Origin: Fibrobacter intestinalis
GTDB lineage: Bacteria > Fibrobacterota > Fibrobacteria > Fibrobacterales > Fibrobacteraceae
Assembly (NCBI RefSeq): GCF_900167415.1
Contig: NZ_FUWU01000027.1
Span: forward strand, 1-40,702
Reading direction: 5' to 3'
Length of the DNA stretch: 40,702 bases
The notes under the pieces were generated by a model that was not told where the DNA came from, made no database searches, and saw only the letters and a program-made list of their open reading frames with translations. The position numbers and the translations under genes are program-made. Of this stretch, positions 33,429-40,702 are shown one piece after another; within the stretch, counting starts at the first letter, position 1, and each line of letters begins with the position of its first letter.

Positions 33429-34088
33429 ATGGCATATTTTTTGCTACACATCGGAAGGCGTTTTTATCGGGCGGTTCTTTTCGCCTGTTTTTGTGGGCTT
33501 TTTCTTGTAGCCTGTAGCGAATCGAGCGAAGAGCCACCTTTCGACGGGGAAATCGCCGAGCGCCCGATGATGCTGTTTACCGATACGACCTTGCTGGATT
33601 TTTACGAAAAGGAACGCCTGTCGTGGAAAGTCAAGACCGCCTATCTGGAACGTTGGGGAGGCAAGGAAAAAATTTTCGCGAAGCCGATCCTGGTCGATAT
33701 TTTCGATTCCCTTGGCGAACGGTCCGCTTTTTTGCGCGCGGATTCGGGAACTTTGGACGGACGCATGAATTACGTCTATGCCTACGGCCATGTCTATGCG
33801 ATAACGCCGAAGGGAGCATCCGTTCGTGCGGATTCTTTGTTGTGGAATAAAAAAGACGATCTGGTAAAGACGGAAAGCTATGTCCGCGTGGTGAGCGAAG
33901 ACGGCGATGTTCTGCAAGGAAAGGGTTTTGTCAGCGATGCCAAAATGGATAATTGGCACATTCTGTCGGAGGTGACGGGAATTTTTCAGGATGCGGCAAA
34001 ACGCCTGAAAGAAGAAGACGAAAAACAGAACGCGGAACAGGTGGAATCGGTAACGCCGCACAGACCGCCCACGAGGAATTCCCGATGA
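33429..34088 (+). CDS. lptC: LPS-export protein LptC
   Basis: 219 residues. N-terminal signal with lipobox-like LFLVAC, so possibly lipid-anchored rather than held by a transmembrane helix as in E. coli. The rest is a beta-jelly-roll pattern of the LptC/OstA type (LSWKVKTAYLERW, RADSGTLDGRMNYVYAYGHV, DLVKTESYVRVV). LptC links the LptBFG transporter to LptA in the periplasm. Its stop overlaps the lptA start (ATGA) and lptA-lptB-rpoN follow, the same order known from Proteobacteria. The start has no clear ribosome site. Confidence 0.85.
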   Translation: MAYFLLHIGRRFYRAVLFACFCGLFLVACSESSEEPPFDGEIAERPMMLFTDTTLLDFYEKERLSWKVKTAYLERWGGKEKIFAKPILVDIFDSLGERSAFLRADSGTLDGRMNYVYAYGHVYAITPKGASVRADSLLWNKKDDLVKTESYVRVVSEDGDVLQGKGFVSDAKMDNWHILSEVTGIFQDAAKRLKEEDEKQNAEQVESVTPHRPPTRNSR

Positions 34089-35362
34089 CGCGGCTCGGCA
34101 TCTGGCTTTGCCTTTTGGGAATCTTTTTTCAGCAGGCGTATGCGCAAACGTCGCCGCTGGTGATGCGCCATGCCGACAGCCTTGCCGCTATGCGAAAATC
34201 GGGATTTCTCCTTTTGCACGGGCGTGTTCGCTTTACGCACGATTCCATCGAGTTTCGGACGGGGCGCGCGACCTGGAACAAAAATCTGGATAAAGTGGAT
34301 TGCGAAGGGAATTTTCTTTTTCGGCATCCCGACGGCTATATGAAAGCGAAATCGGGGAGCTACCAGCGCAAAACGGAAATCGCTATCGCTGTCGGCTCTG
34401 TGGAGGCAAAGGATTCGGCGGGGACCTACGCCTTTTTTGGGAACCATCTCGTTTACAATAAAAAAGAAAAAATTTTGACTTTGACCCAAAATCCCCTGCT
34501 GCACCAGTACCAGGTTCAAAAAAACGGGAAAATCGACACGACGGCAGTTCGCGCGGAATACATTTATTTTGACCAGAACGCGGAATTCGCCAAGGCGTTT
34601 CAAAATGTCGTCATCACGCAGGGAAATATGGTCGTCACTTGCGATTCGGGATACTTGGACAAAAAAAATAATTGGGTCGCTTTGAAAGGTTCCCCCAAAT
34701 TTACGATGGATGGCTACGAGCTGACCGGAGATTCCATCTACCTGACGATTGACGCCGACGAGCGGACCCTGAAAAGCGCGCTGGTGATTCGGAACGCCCA
34801 AGGCAAGCAATACGAAAAGGGAAAGCGCGGCAAGCCGGATCAGTTTACCGAAGCCCGAGGGGACACCCTTTACGCCGAATTTAACAAGGACAAAATCCAG
34901 AGCCTTTATGTGAATTTGAATGCGAACGGTTTTTTTTACGAAGGCGATTTTGTCGATTATAAAAACAAAATGGAAGGCGGGCGTTTGGACTTGACATTTA
35001 AAAACGGCAAGCTGAAAGGGGCGCTGATTTCGGGAGATGCGCAAAGCACTTATTTTCACGTGATGGAAAAAAAGCGGCAGATCGAAGGAAAGAACGAAGC
35101 GGCGGGCGATACGATTCGCATTGCGTTTGACGACGGCAAAGTGAAGCATTTAAAACTTTCGGGCAAAAAGACTCTTGCCAGCGGGCGTTATATCGACCTG
35201 ACCAAGGAAAATATCTTGCCGCAAATTTCCAAGGATACGACGATTAAAAATTTTACCAAGCAGTCGTTGGAAAAGATAAAAGAAGAAAGAGAAAAACAGG
35301 TAAAACAACAGGCGCAGCCAAAGGGCAAAAGCGCCCGGGACAAAAAGGAAGGCCGCAAATGA
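34085..35362 (+). CDS. lptA: LptA/OstA-domain LPS-transport protein
   Basis: 425 residues from ATG 34085 (GAGGAA upstream); the frame is open to 33953 but that part shadows lptC. Signal peptide [20 protein letters not shown]. Repeated beta strands with G-x-V-x-F and G-N-x-x-x-Y patterns ([53 protein letters not shown]) define OstA-type domains. It is about twice the length of E. coli LptA, with two to three such domains and a basic, Lys-rich C-terminus. It probably bridges the periplasm. Overlaps lptB by 4 bases. Confidence 0.82.
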   Translation: MTRLGIWLCLLGIFFQQAYAQTSPLVMRHADSLAAMRKSGFLLLHGRVRFTHDSIEFRTGRATWNKNLDKVDCEGNFLFRHPDGYMKAKSGSYQRKTEIAIAVGSVEAKDSAGTYAFFGNHLVYNKKEKILTLTQNPLLHQYQVQKNGKIDTTAVRAEYIYFDQNAEFAKAFQNVVITQGNMVVTCDSGYLDKKNNWVALKGSPKFTMDGYELTGDSIYLTIDADERTLKSALVIRNAQGKQYEKGKRGKPDQFTEARGDTLYAEFNKDKIQSLYVNLNANGFFYEGDFVDYKNKMEGGRLDLTFKNGKLKGALISGDAQSTYFHVMEKKRQIEGKNEAAGDTIRIAFDDGKVKHLKLSGKKTLASGRYIDLTKENILPQISKDTTIKNFTKQSLEKIKEEREKQVKQQAQPKGKSARDKKEGRK

Positions 35363-36096
35363 AAAGCCTTATCCGCACGATTCGTACAGATAAAATCTGC
35401 AAAATCTACAATGGCCGCAAAGTGGTCAATAATGTTTCCATCAGCGTTTCGCAAGGGGAAATCGTCGGGCTTCTGGGACCGAACGGAGCCGGAAAAACGA
35501 CATCCTTTTATATGATTGTCGGCATGGTGCGTCCTGATTCCGGCCATATTTTTTTGGACGACGTGGAAATGACGGAAAAGCCGATGTTTCGCCGGGCGCG
35601 ATTGGGTGTCGGCTATTTGCCGCAGGAAGCGTCGATTTTTCGAAAGTTGAGCGTTCAGGACAACATTATGGCGATTCTGGAAACGCAGAACTACAAACGT
35701 TCCGAGCGCAAAGAACGGTTGGAGCAGCTTTTGGAAGAGTTCAAAATCACCCATATCCGAAAGACGAAAGCGATGAGCTGTTCCGGCGGCGAGCGCAGGC
35801 GTTTGGAAATTGCCCGGGCTCTTGCGGCCAATCCGGATTTTCTGCTTTTGGACGAACCTTTTGCAGGAATCGACCCCATTGCCGTGGGCGACATCCAGGC
35901 GATTATTTCCAGCTTGCGGGAAAAGGGAATGGGCATTTTGATTACGGACCACAACGTGCGCGAAACGCTTTCCATTACGGACAGGGCTTACATCATGTAT
36001 AAAAGCCAGGTCCTTACCGAAGGCTCGTCGGATTTTCTCGCGAACAACGAAGAGGCAAAACGAATTTATTTGGGCGAATCTTTTCGCTTGGATTAG
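35359..36096 (+). CDS. lptB: LPS-export ABC transporter ATPase LptB
   Basis: 245 residues. Walker [11 protein letters not shown]-loop [15 protein letters not shown], signature [15 protein letters not shown], Walker [16 protein letters not shown] and switch His in [11 protein letters not shown]. The sequence [13 protein letters not shown] is diagnostic for LptB. It powers extraction of LPS from the inner membrane with LptFG, not encoded here. It sits between lptA (4-base overlap) and rpoN (12 bases). Confidence 0.96.
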   Translation: MKSLIRTIRTDKICKIYNGRKVVNNVSISVSQGEIVGLLGPNGAGKTTSFYMIVGMVRPDSGHIFLDDVEMTEKPMFRRARLGVGYLPQEASIFRKLSVQDNIMAILETQNYKRSERKERLEQLLEEFKITHIRKTKAMSCSGGERRRLEIARALAANPDFLLLDEPFAGIDPIAVGDIQAIISSLREKGMGILITDHNVRETLSITDRAYIMYKSQVLTEGSSDFLANNEEAKRIYLGESFRLD

Positions 36097-36108
36097 AAAG
36101 GGCGTAAA

Positions 36109-37626
36109 ATGGATTTAGGCATTCAATTAAAGCAAGGGATGAAACTGGAGCAGAATTTGTCTCCGCAAATGCTCCAGTCGATAAAACTTCTCCAGATGAA
36201 CTCCATGGAACTGGAAACGACCATTTCGCAAGAACTGGAAGCGAATCCCCTTTTGGAAATGGACGAGACTCCGGACAGCCGCTTGGAATCCATCGACGCC
36301 CCGACTCGGGAAAGTTCGCGTCAGGATGGCTACGACAACAGCCATGATCTCATGGAACCGGGAATGGAAAATACCATGGACTGGGCGCAGTATATGGAAG
36401 ACGGTTTTCGCAACGCCGAAGCGCCGTTCAAGGATTTGGGCGGCAGGGATCCCGACGAAGAATGGCGACCGGAACCCACGCGCGGGCTTAGTATGCAAGA
36501 GGTTTTGCGGAATCAGCTGCGTGAATGGAAACGCCCGGCCCGCATTGTGAAAATTGTGGAATATCTGATAGACTGCGTCGGGGACGACGGATTTCTTTCG
36601 CCGGCAGACAAGAATTTATTGGATGCGGAAACGGAACAAATCCAGCAGGATCCCGATATTGCCGAAGTCGAAGAGGTTTTGCAGCAGAAAAAAAGATTGG
36701 AAGACGCCTCGTATCCTGTTCAGGAAGCTTTCCATGTTTTGCAATCCTTTACGCCGCCGGGAATTGGCGCGCGAAATTTGCGGGAATGCTTTTTGATTCA
36801 GGCGTATCGGATTCCCGATTTTTCGCCGCTCGCGATTCGGATTCTCGAAAAAGAATTTGACGCGTTGAAAGATTTGCGCTATGCGTCCATCGCCAAGGCG
36901 TTGGGGGTTTCTTCCGAAGAAGTACAGAAAGCGGTTCGGGAACTGGCCGTTCTTTCGCCGCATCCCGGCTCCCAAATAAACAATACGCCGACGCAGACGA
37001 TTACCCCCGACATGGAAGTGGTGGAAACGGAGCCGGGAAATTTCAAAGTGGTCATGCGTCGCGAGCATATCCCGCGTTTGCGCATCAATGAAACGTATCG
37101 GAAGTTGCTCTTGAGCCCGACCGCATCCAAGCAAGACAAAAATTTTGTCCGGGAAAAATTGAATGCGGCAAATTCCTTTATCAAAAGCGTGGACAATCGG
37201 CGCAGCACGATAGAGCTGGTCATGAACGCGATTCTCAAAAAACAGCACGATTTTTTTGCCAAGGGACCCGAAAATTTGAAGCCGATGATTTTGCAGGACA
37301 TCGCCGACGAAGTGCATCGCGATCCGAGTACGGTGAATCGGGCGACAAACGGAAAATACGTGGACACGCCGTTTGGAGTCTATGAATTAAAGCAGTTCTT
37401 TAGTTCGGGCGTCCCTCAAGAAGACGGCAGTGCTGTCGGTTCAGCAAAAATTTTGGATTCCATCAGGAATCTGGTGGCAAACGAAGATGGCACTGCACCG
37501 CTTTCGGACCAGGCGATAACCGACGCCCTTATGCGCATGGGCATGAAAGTCGCCCGCCGGACGGTCGCCAAATACCGCGAGGAACTGCGCATTTTACCGG
37601 CAAGATTGCGGAAAACGGTAAAATAG
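36109..37626 (+). CDS. rpoN: RNA polymerase sigma-54 factor RpoN
   Basis: 505 residues. Region I is Gln-rich (SPQMLQSIKLLQMNSMELE), the core-binding region follows, and the C-terminus carries the RpoN box ARRTVAKYREELRILPA, which reads the -24 promoter element. Asp-rich region II around 60-130 is typical. It directs transcription from -24/-12 promoters with enhancer-binding ATPases. AAAGGG precedes the ATG. Placement after lptB matches the well-known lptB-rpoN linkage. Confidence 0.96.
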   Translation: MDLGIQLKQGMKLEQNLSPQMLQSIKLLQMNSMELETTISQELEANPLLEMDETPDSRLESIDAPTRESSRQDGYDNSHDLMEPGMENTMDWAQYMEDGFRNAEAPFKDLGGRDPDEEWRPEPTRGLSMQEVLRNQLREWKRPARIVKIVEYLIDCVGDDGFLSPADKNLLDAETEQIQQDPDIAEVEEVLQQKKRLEDASYPVQEAFHVLQSFTPPGIGARNLRECFLIQAYRIPDFSPLAIRILEKEFDALKDLRYASIAKALGVSSEEVQKAVRELAVLSPHPGSQINNTPTQTITPDMEVVETEPGNFKVVMRREHIPRLRINETYRKLLLSPTASKQDKNFVREKLNAANSFIKSVDNRRSTIELVMNAILKKQHDFFAKGPENLKPMILQDIADEVHRDPSTVNRATNGKYVDTPFGVYELKQFFSSGVPQEDGSAVGSAKILDSIRNLVANEDGTAPLSDQAITDALMRMGMKVARRTVAKYREELRILPARLRKTVK

Positions 37627-37763
37627 TCTTCCCTTAAAAAGTCGGTTTGCGAACGCGATGCAAGGCTTCGAGGCGAATACTGCGGATATGTTTACATAAG
37701 CATCGCCATGCTTATAGGAACTCAAAATCGTCTTTTTTTTGAACGAAAATTGCTATTTTCTCA
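37627..37763. other. Intergenic region after rpoN
   Basis: Contains a perfect stem-loop at 37696-37715 (ATAAGCAT/ATGCTTAT, loop CGCC) that lacks an immediate T-run, and an unrelated T8 tract about 20 bases later. No clear terminator or gene. Confidence 0.4.
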
Positions 37764-37846
37764 AAATCATACCGATTGAAATATCCAAATCTCACGGATT
37801 AAAAACTCGAAATCTTACGGAATGAATTGGCGAAATCTCACCGATT
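37764..37846. repeat. Four 14-bp direct repeats at an exact 23-bp period
   Basis: AAATCATACCGATT (37764), AAATCTCACGGATT (37787), AAATCTTACGGAAT (37810) and AAATCTCACCGATT (37833). The consensus is AAATCTYACSGATT and the 9-base spacers are unrelated. They end 9 bases before the first ATG of the downstream ATPase gene and overlap the likely promoter (TATATT at 37849-37854). Confidence 0.9.
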
Positions 37847-37855
37847 GTATATATT

Positions 37856-39139
37856 ATGGGTATGAAAAAACAGGATTACATGCCAAGAATTGTGGATGAT
37901 CAGATAAAGTCATCCCTGTCAACTTTTGGAGCATTATGTGTGGAAGGTCCAAAATGGTGCGGAAAGACCTGGACATCCAAATATCACTCCGCCAGCGAAA
38001 TAGAACTGGGCGACCCTAGTGGAAATTTTCAGAACCGAAGGCTTGCGGAAATGGACCCGAAACTGGTTTTGGAAGGTGATACCCCAAGACTCGTTGATGA
38101 ATGGCAAGAAGTTCCGCCTATATGGGATGCAGTCCGTTTCGAAGTTGACAAACGTACCGAAAAAGGGCAGTTCATTTTGACAGGTTCATCAACTCCCGCT
38201 CGAAAAGGAATCCTGCATAGCGGCGCCGGCCGTATCGCAAGACTTCGCATGCGCCCGATGACCTTGTTTGAAATAGGGATTTCTAGCGGAAAAATTTCTT
38301 TGCTGGACATTTGCAGTGGATGCGCTCCACAGGCGATGACGGGCGAAGTTGGTTTGCAAACGATTATTGATTTGATTGTACGGGGAGGCTGGCCCGGAAG
38401 CCTCGGACTTTCTACACAGCAGGCGATGACCGTTCCTAAAGCCTATATCGATGCCGTCATTGAAGACGACATTGACCGCCTTGACGGAATCAAGCGCAAT
38501 AAGAGCAAAATGCGGCTTTTGTTGAAAAGTCTTGCCCGCAATGAATCTACGACTGCAACAAACAAGGTGTTGAAAAACGACATCAAATCAATCGATGACG
38601 ACGACATTGACCTAGATACGATAGCGAGTTATCTGGACGTATTGAAGCGTTTGTTCCTTGTTGAAAATCAGCCGCCATTCTGCAACAGGATTCGCTCGAG
38701 CATGCGGATCAAACAGGCCGAAAAACGCCATTTAGCAGACCCTTCGCTTGCCGCAGCCTTGCTAGGTGCAACACCTGCGAAGTTGATTCAGGATTTGAAC
38801 ACTCTTGGATTCCTTTTCGAGGCCCTATGCGAAAGGGATTTGGATGTTTACGCGCGCAGTTTCGGAGGGAAACTGTACCACTATCAGGATTACGGCAATA
38901 ACGAAATTGATGCCGTTGTAGAAATGCCTGACGGCAGCTGGAATGCTTTTGAAATAAAGCTCGGCGCCAACCAAATTGACGAAGCCGCCGCAAATTTGTT
39001 GAAAGTTCGTGATGCTATTGCGAAAGACCCGCAGGGCAATCCCCCCGCAAACCTCTGCATGATTTGTGGACTGAGTAACGCCGCCTACCGCCGCCCGGAC
39101 GGAGTTTTCGTTGTACCTATAACGGCACTAAAACCGTAA
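37856..39139 (+). CDS. AAA-type ATPase with DUF4143 domain
   Basis: Up to 427 residues. Walker A GPKWCGKTWTSKYH, Walker B-like PRLVDEWQEVPPIWD, sensor-like FILTGSSTPA and an Arg-rich RIARLRMRPMTLFE are those of the AAA_14 family. The C-terminal half ends with the DUF4143 nuclease-like DAVVEMPDGSWNAFEIKLG. These proteins are common in accessory regions and their role is not settled. Starts at 37856 and 37862 lack a ribosome site; ATG 37880 (MPRIVDD) has AGGA 4 bases upstream and matches the usual family N-terminus, so the true protein may be 419 residues. Preceded by the 23-bp iterons. Confidence 0.88.
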   Translation: MGMKKQDYMPRIVDDQIKSSLSTFGALCVEGPKWCGKTWTSKYHSASEIELGDPSGNFQNRRLAEMDPKLVLEGDTPRLVDEWQEVPPIWDAVRFEVDKRTEKGQFILTGSSTPARKGILHSGAGRIARLRMRPMTLFEIGISSGKISLLDICSGCAPQAMTGEVGLQTIIDLIVRGGWPGSLGLSTQQAMTVPKAYIDAVIEDDIDRLDGIKRNKSKMRLLLKSLARNESTTATNKVLKNDIKSIDDDDIDLDTIASYLDVLKRLFLVENQPPFCNRIRSSMRIKQAEKRHLADPSLAAALLGATPAKLIQDLNTLGFLFEALCERDLDVYARSFGGKLYHYQDYGNNEIDAVVEMPDGSWNAFEIKLGANQIDEAAANLLKVRDAIAKDPQGNPPANLCMICGLSNAAYRRPDGVFVVPITALKP

Positions 39140-39339
39140 GAGAAATAGCCTCATCAATAGAGATAAGTGCTTTTTTTTGTGACATAATTCTCTAAATGTA
39201 CTATATCGTGTTTTGTACTTTTTGTATTTTAGTCCATTTGGGCGAAAGCCGTGTCGAACTTGTAAAGGGAAGACTATAAAAAACGCCCTGCCATAACCGG
39301 GCCTGCGGACAAAAAGTTGGACACAATTGAGGTCCGTAC

Positions 39340-39909
39340 ATGCCCTATTACTCCTTATCACAGATTGCCAAGGCACTGAAAACATATCACGATTTGAGAT
39401 CGGTCTCCCGAACGGTCCAGGTGCTAGGCTATCCGACAAGAGCCCGCCTTTATTCCTGGATTCACGAGGAAGGAAAGGTCAGGACAAGAAAGCGGAAATG
39501 CAGCTATAAAAACACTTGGGAGCACCCAAGGAATCCTCCGGCAAATATTAAATTGGAGGCGATTCGAAGATGTTTCGAAAATGGCGAGAAAGTTGTAGAT
39601 GTCGCCGAAGGACTCGGGTATTCGACTGCCTGCATCTATAAATGGAGACGCCTGTATCTGACAAAAGGAACCCTGGCCTTGCAAAGTTGCAACCGTAAAA
39701 AACCAAGAGGACCTCTTGAAGAGGGGAAGGACGATTTTTCCTCCGCCGAAGTTTCCGCACTGAACAGGAAAGTCCGCGACCTGGAGATGGAAGTGGCCAT
39801 CCTGAAGGAGACTTTGAACATATTAAAAAAAGACCCCGGCGTTGACGTTTCCGCCTTGAACTACTTGCCAGGCTTGACCTGCCCCGCAGCGTATTCTATT
39901 ACAACCTGA
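39340..39909 (+). CDS. IS3-family transposase OrfA
   Basis: 189 residues. Two helix-turn-helix segments (SVSRTVQVLGYPTRARLYSW and VVDVAEGLGYSTACIYKWRR) and a C-terminal leucine-zipper-like helix (VSALNRKVRDLEMEVAILKE) are standard for the DNA-binding OrfA of the IS3/IS150 group. It contains TTA AAA AAA G at 39823-39832, a classical slippery site for -1 frameshifting into OrfB. The last 16 residues (after VDVSALN) look out of frame. Confidence 0.85.
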   Translation: MPYYSLSQIAKALKTYHDLRSVSRTVQVLGYPTRARLYSWIHEEGKVRTRKRKCSYKNTWEHPRNPPANIKLEAIRRCFENGEKVVDVAEGLGYSTACIYKWRRLYLTKGTLALQSCNRKKPRGPLEEGKDDFSSAEVSALNRKVRDLEMEVAILKETLNILKKDPGVDVSALNYLPGLTCPAAYSITT

Positions 39910-40673
39910 AGCACGCAAACGACAGGGCGATTAAGGACAGGGATTCCCTTGAATTTGTACAGATAGCCTTCCAGGCATCCAAGAAGAGGTACGGTTACAG
40001 AAGGATCCGAAAGGTATTGAAAGACGAGGGAAGGACCTTGTCTGAAAAAGTCATCCGGAGGGTGATGCGCGAGAACGGACTTGCGGCCTACCGTCCCAGA
40101 AAACGGAAGTACAGCTCGTACAGGGGCGAAATTTCGCCCGCGGTGCCCAATCTGATAAACCGCGATTTCCATGCCGACAGGCCCAATGAGAAATGGCTTA
40201 CGGACATCACGGAGTTCCCCCTTTCCGACGGCAAGTTGTACCTGTCTCCGATGATAGACTGCTTCGACGGAAAACCCGTATGCTGGACTATAGGCGAAAG
40301 CCCCGATTCGAGGCTAGTGAACCGAATGCTGGACAAGGCCTTAGGGCAGCTCCACGACGGAGAAAAGCCGATCGTGCATACGGACCGGGGATGCCATTAC
40401 AGATGGCCGGGATGGATAAAGCGGATGAACGATGCGGAGCTGAAACGGTCAATGTCGAAGAAAGGCTGCTCTCCCGACAACTCCGCCTGCGAGGGCTTCT
40501 TCGGCATCGTAAAGAACGAATTGTTCTACAATCGTGACCTGGCTGGCGTCACCAAAAACGAATTCAAAAAGGAACTGAATGAATATTTGGAGTGGTTCTG
40601 CAAGGATAGAATAAAGATGAGTCTTGGCGGAATGAGCCCCGATGATTACAGAAAAAGTCTAAATTTAATCTAA
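39846..40673 (+). CDS. IS3-family transposase OrfB (DDE integrase domain)
   Basis: Open frame in -1 relative to OrfA. It begins LLARLDLPRSVFYYNLKHAN, continues RYGYRRIRKVLKDEG and has the DDE catalytic residues in KWLTDITEF, VHTDRGCHYR and SACEGFFGIVKNE. There is no ATG until 40064, so it would need frameshifting from OrfA. However, a TGA at 39843-39845 closes this frame between the slippery A7 and the OrfB reading frame, so the usual fusion cannot be made from that site. Possibly inactive copy. Confidence 0.75.
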   Translation, partial: RFRLELLARLDLPRSVFYYNLKHANDRAIKDRDSLEFVQIAFQASKKRYGYRRIRKVLKDEGRTLSEKVIRRVMRENGLAAYRPRKRKYSSYRGEISPAVPNLINRDFHADRPNEKWLTDITEFPLSDGKLYLSPMIDCFDGKPVCWTIGESPDSRLVNRMLDKALGQLHDGEKPIVHTDRGCHYRWPGWIKRMNDAELKRSMSKKGCSPDNSACEGFFGIVKNELFYNRDLAGVTKNEFKKELNEYLEWFCKDRIKMSLGGMSPDDYRKSLNLI

Positions 40674-40702
40674 CTAATCTGTCCAAGAAAAAGTCCGCAG
40701 CC

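Larger units (their letters stand above)
39304..40699 (+). mobile_element. IS3-family insertion sequence (IS150-like)
   Basis: The element spans 1396 bases. The left end TGCGGACAAAAAGTTGGACA (39304) and the right end, read inward as TGCGGACTTTTTCTTGGACA (from 40699), are imperfect inverted repeats starting with TG as usual in IS3. GCC on both outer sides (39301-39303 and 40700-40702) fits a 3-bp target duplication; the window ends there, so a longer one cannot be tested. Two transposase frames are inside. Confidence 0.88.

Noticed and set aside
33986-35149. 387-residue minus-strand ORF opposite lptC/lptA
   Set aside because: The plus strand has clear LptC/LptA proteins with ATGA overlaps; the reverse frame has no family signature.
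37696-37715. Terminator for rpoN
   Set aside because: Perfect stem-loop but no adjacent T-run; the T8 tract is about 20 bases further.
37764-37846. CRISPR array
   Set aside because: Repeats are 14 bp with 9-bp spacers and are only four; too short for CRISPR, and no cas genes are present.

Overview
The window most likely comes from a member of the Fibrobacterota (Fibrobacter or a close relative from a gut or rumen). This is inferred from a FISUMP-domain lipoprotein, a GH9 cellulase, secreted proteins with poly-serine linkers and short C-terminal sorting-type tails, and several lipoproteins typical of that lineage. No rRNA or other definitive marker is present. Base composition changes along the window: about 2.1-16.4 kb and 32.5-37.6 kb are GC-richer and carry long conserved genes, while about 16.5-32.3 kb is AT-rich, repeat-laden and contains several decaying genes.

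Layout. 0-2 kb: the end of a secreted carbohydrate-active protein, a FISUMP lipoprotein and a LolA-like protein. 2.1-10.0 kb: RNase R, a RgpF-like glycosyltransferase, an unknown protein, a GH9 cellulase gene broken by a perfect 289-bp tandem duplication, and glucokinase. 10.1-12.0 kb: an arylamine N-acetyltransferase-like protein and a DRE-TIM aldolase. 12.4-16.4 kb: a large Cys-repeat lipoprotein, a catalytically degenerate Fic/HTH protein and MetY. 16.5-18.9 kb: a decayed M6 metalloprotease, a small lipoprotein and a CAU tRNA. 19.0-19.7 kb: a CpdA-like phosphoesterase.

The centre (19.7-24.1 kb) holds the operon rsmG-parA-parB-M23 peptidase-bactofilin, read on the minus strand. It is flanked on both sides by AT-rich DNA with DnaA-box-like nonamers. 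On the rsmG side there are also two perfect parS sites, one of which forms the first codons of rsmG. A third parS lies at 26.16 kb. This looks like the chromosomal partition and origin region, although dnaA itself is not in the window.

24.1-29.8 kb: intergenic repeats, two probably broken small genes, a GNAT acetyltransferase, a LpxL-type acyltransferase, and an SDR/queuosine-precursor-transporter pair. 29.9-32.4 kb: a type II restriction-modification pair behind an unusual, duplicated, hairpin-rich leader with a strong promoter and operator palindrome. 32.5-37.6 kb: rsmA, then lptC-lptA-lptB-rpoN, a lipopolysaccharide-export/sigma-54 cluster also known from Proteobacteria. 37.8-39.1 kb: an AAA/DUF4143 ATPase preceded by four direct repeats at an exact 23-bp period. 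39.3-40.7 kb: an IS3-family insertion sequence whose right end coincides with the end of the window.

The most interesting points are the bipartite origin-like region around the par operon, the degenerate Fic protein with an HTH tail, the R-M leader, the 23-bp iterons, and a structured repeat of roughly 115-125 bp found directly behind two unrelated genes.
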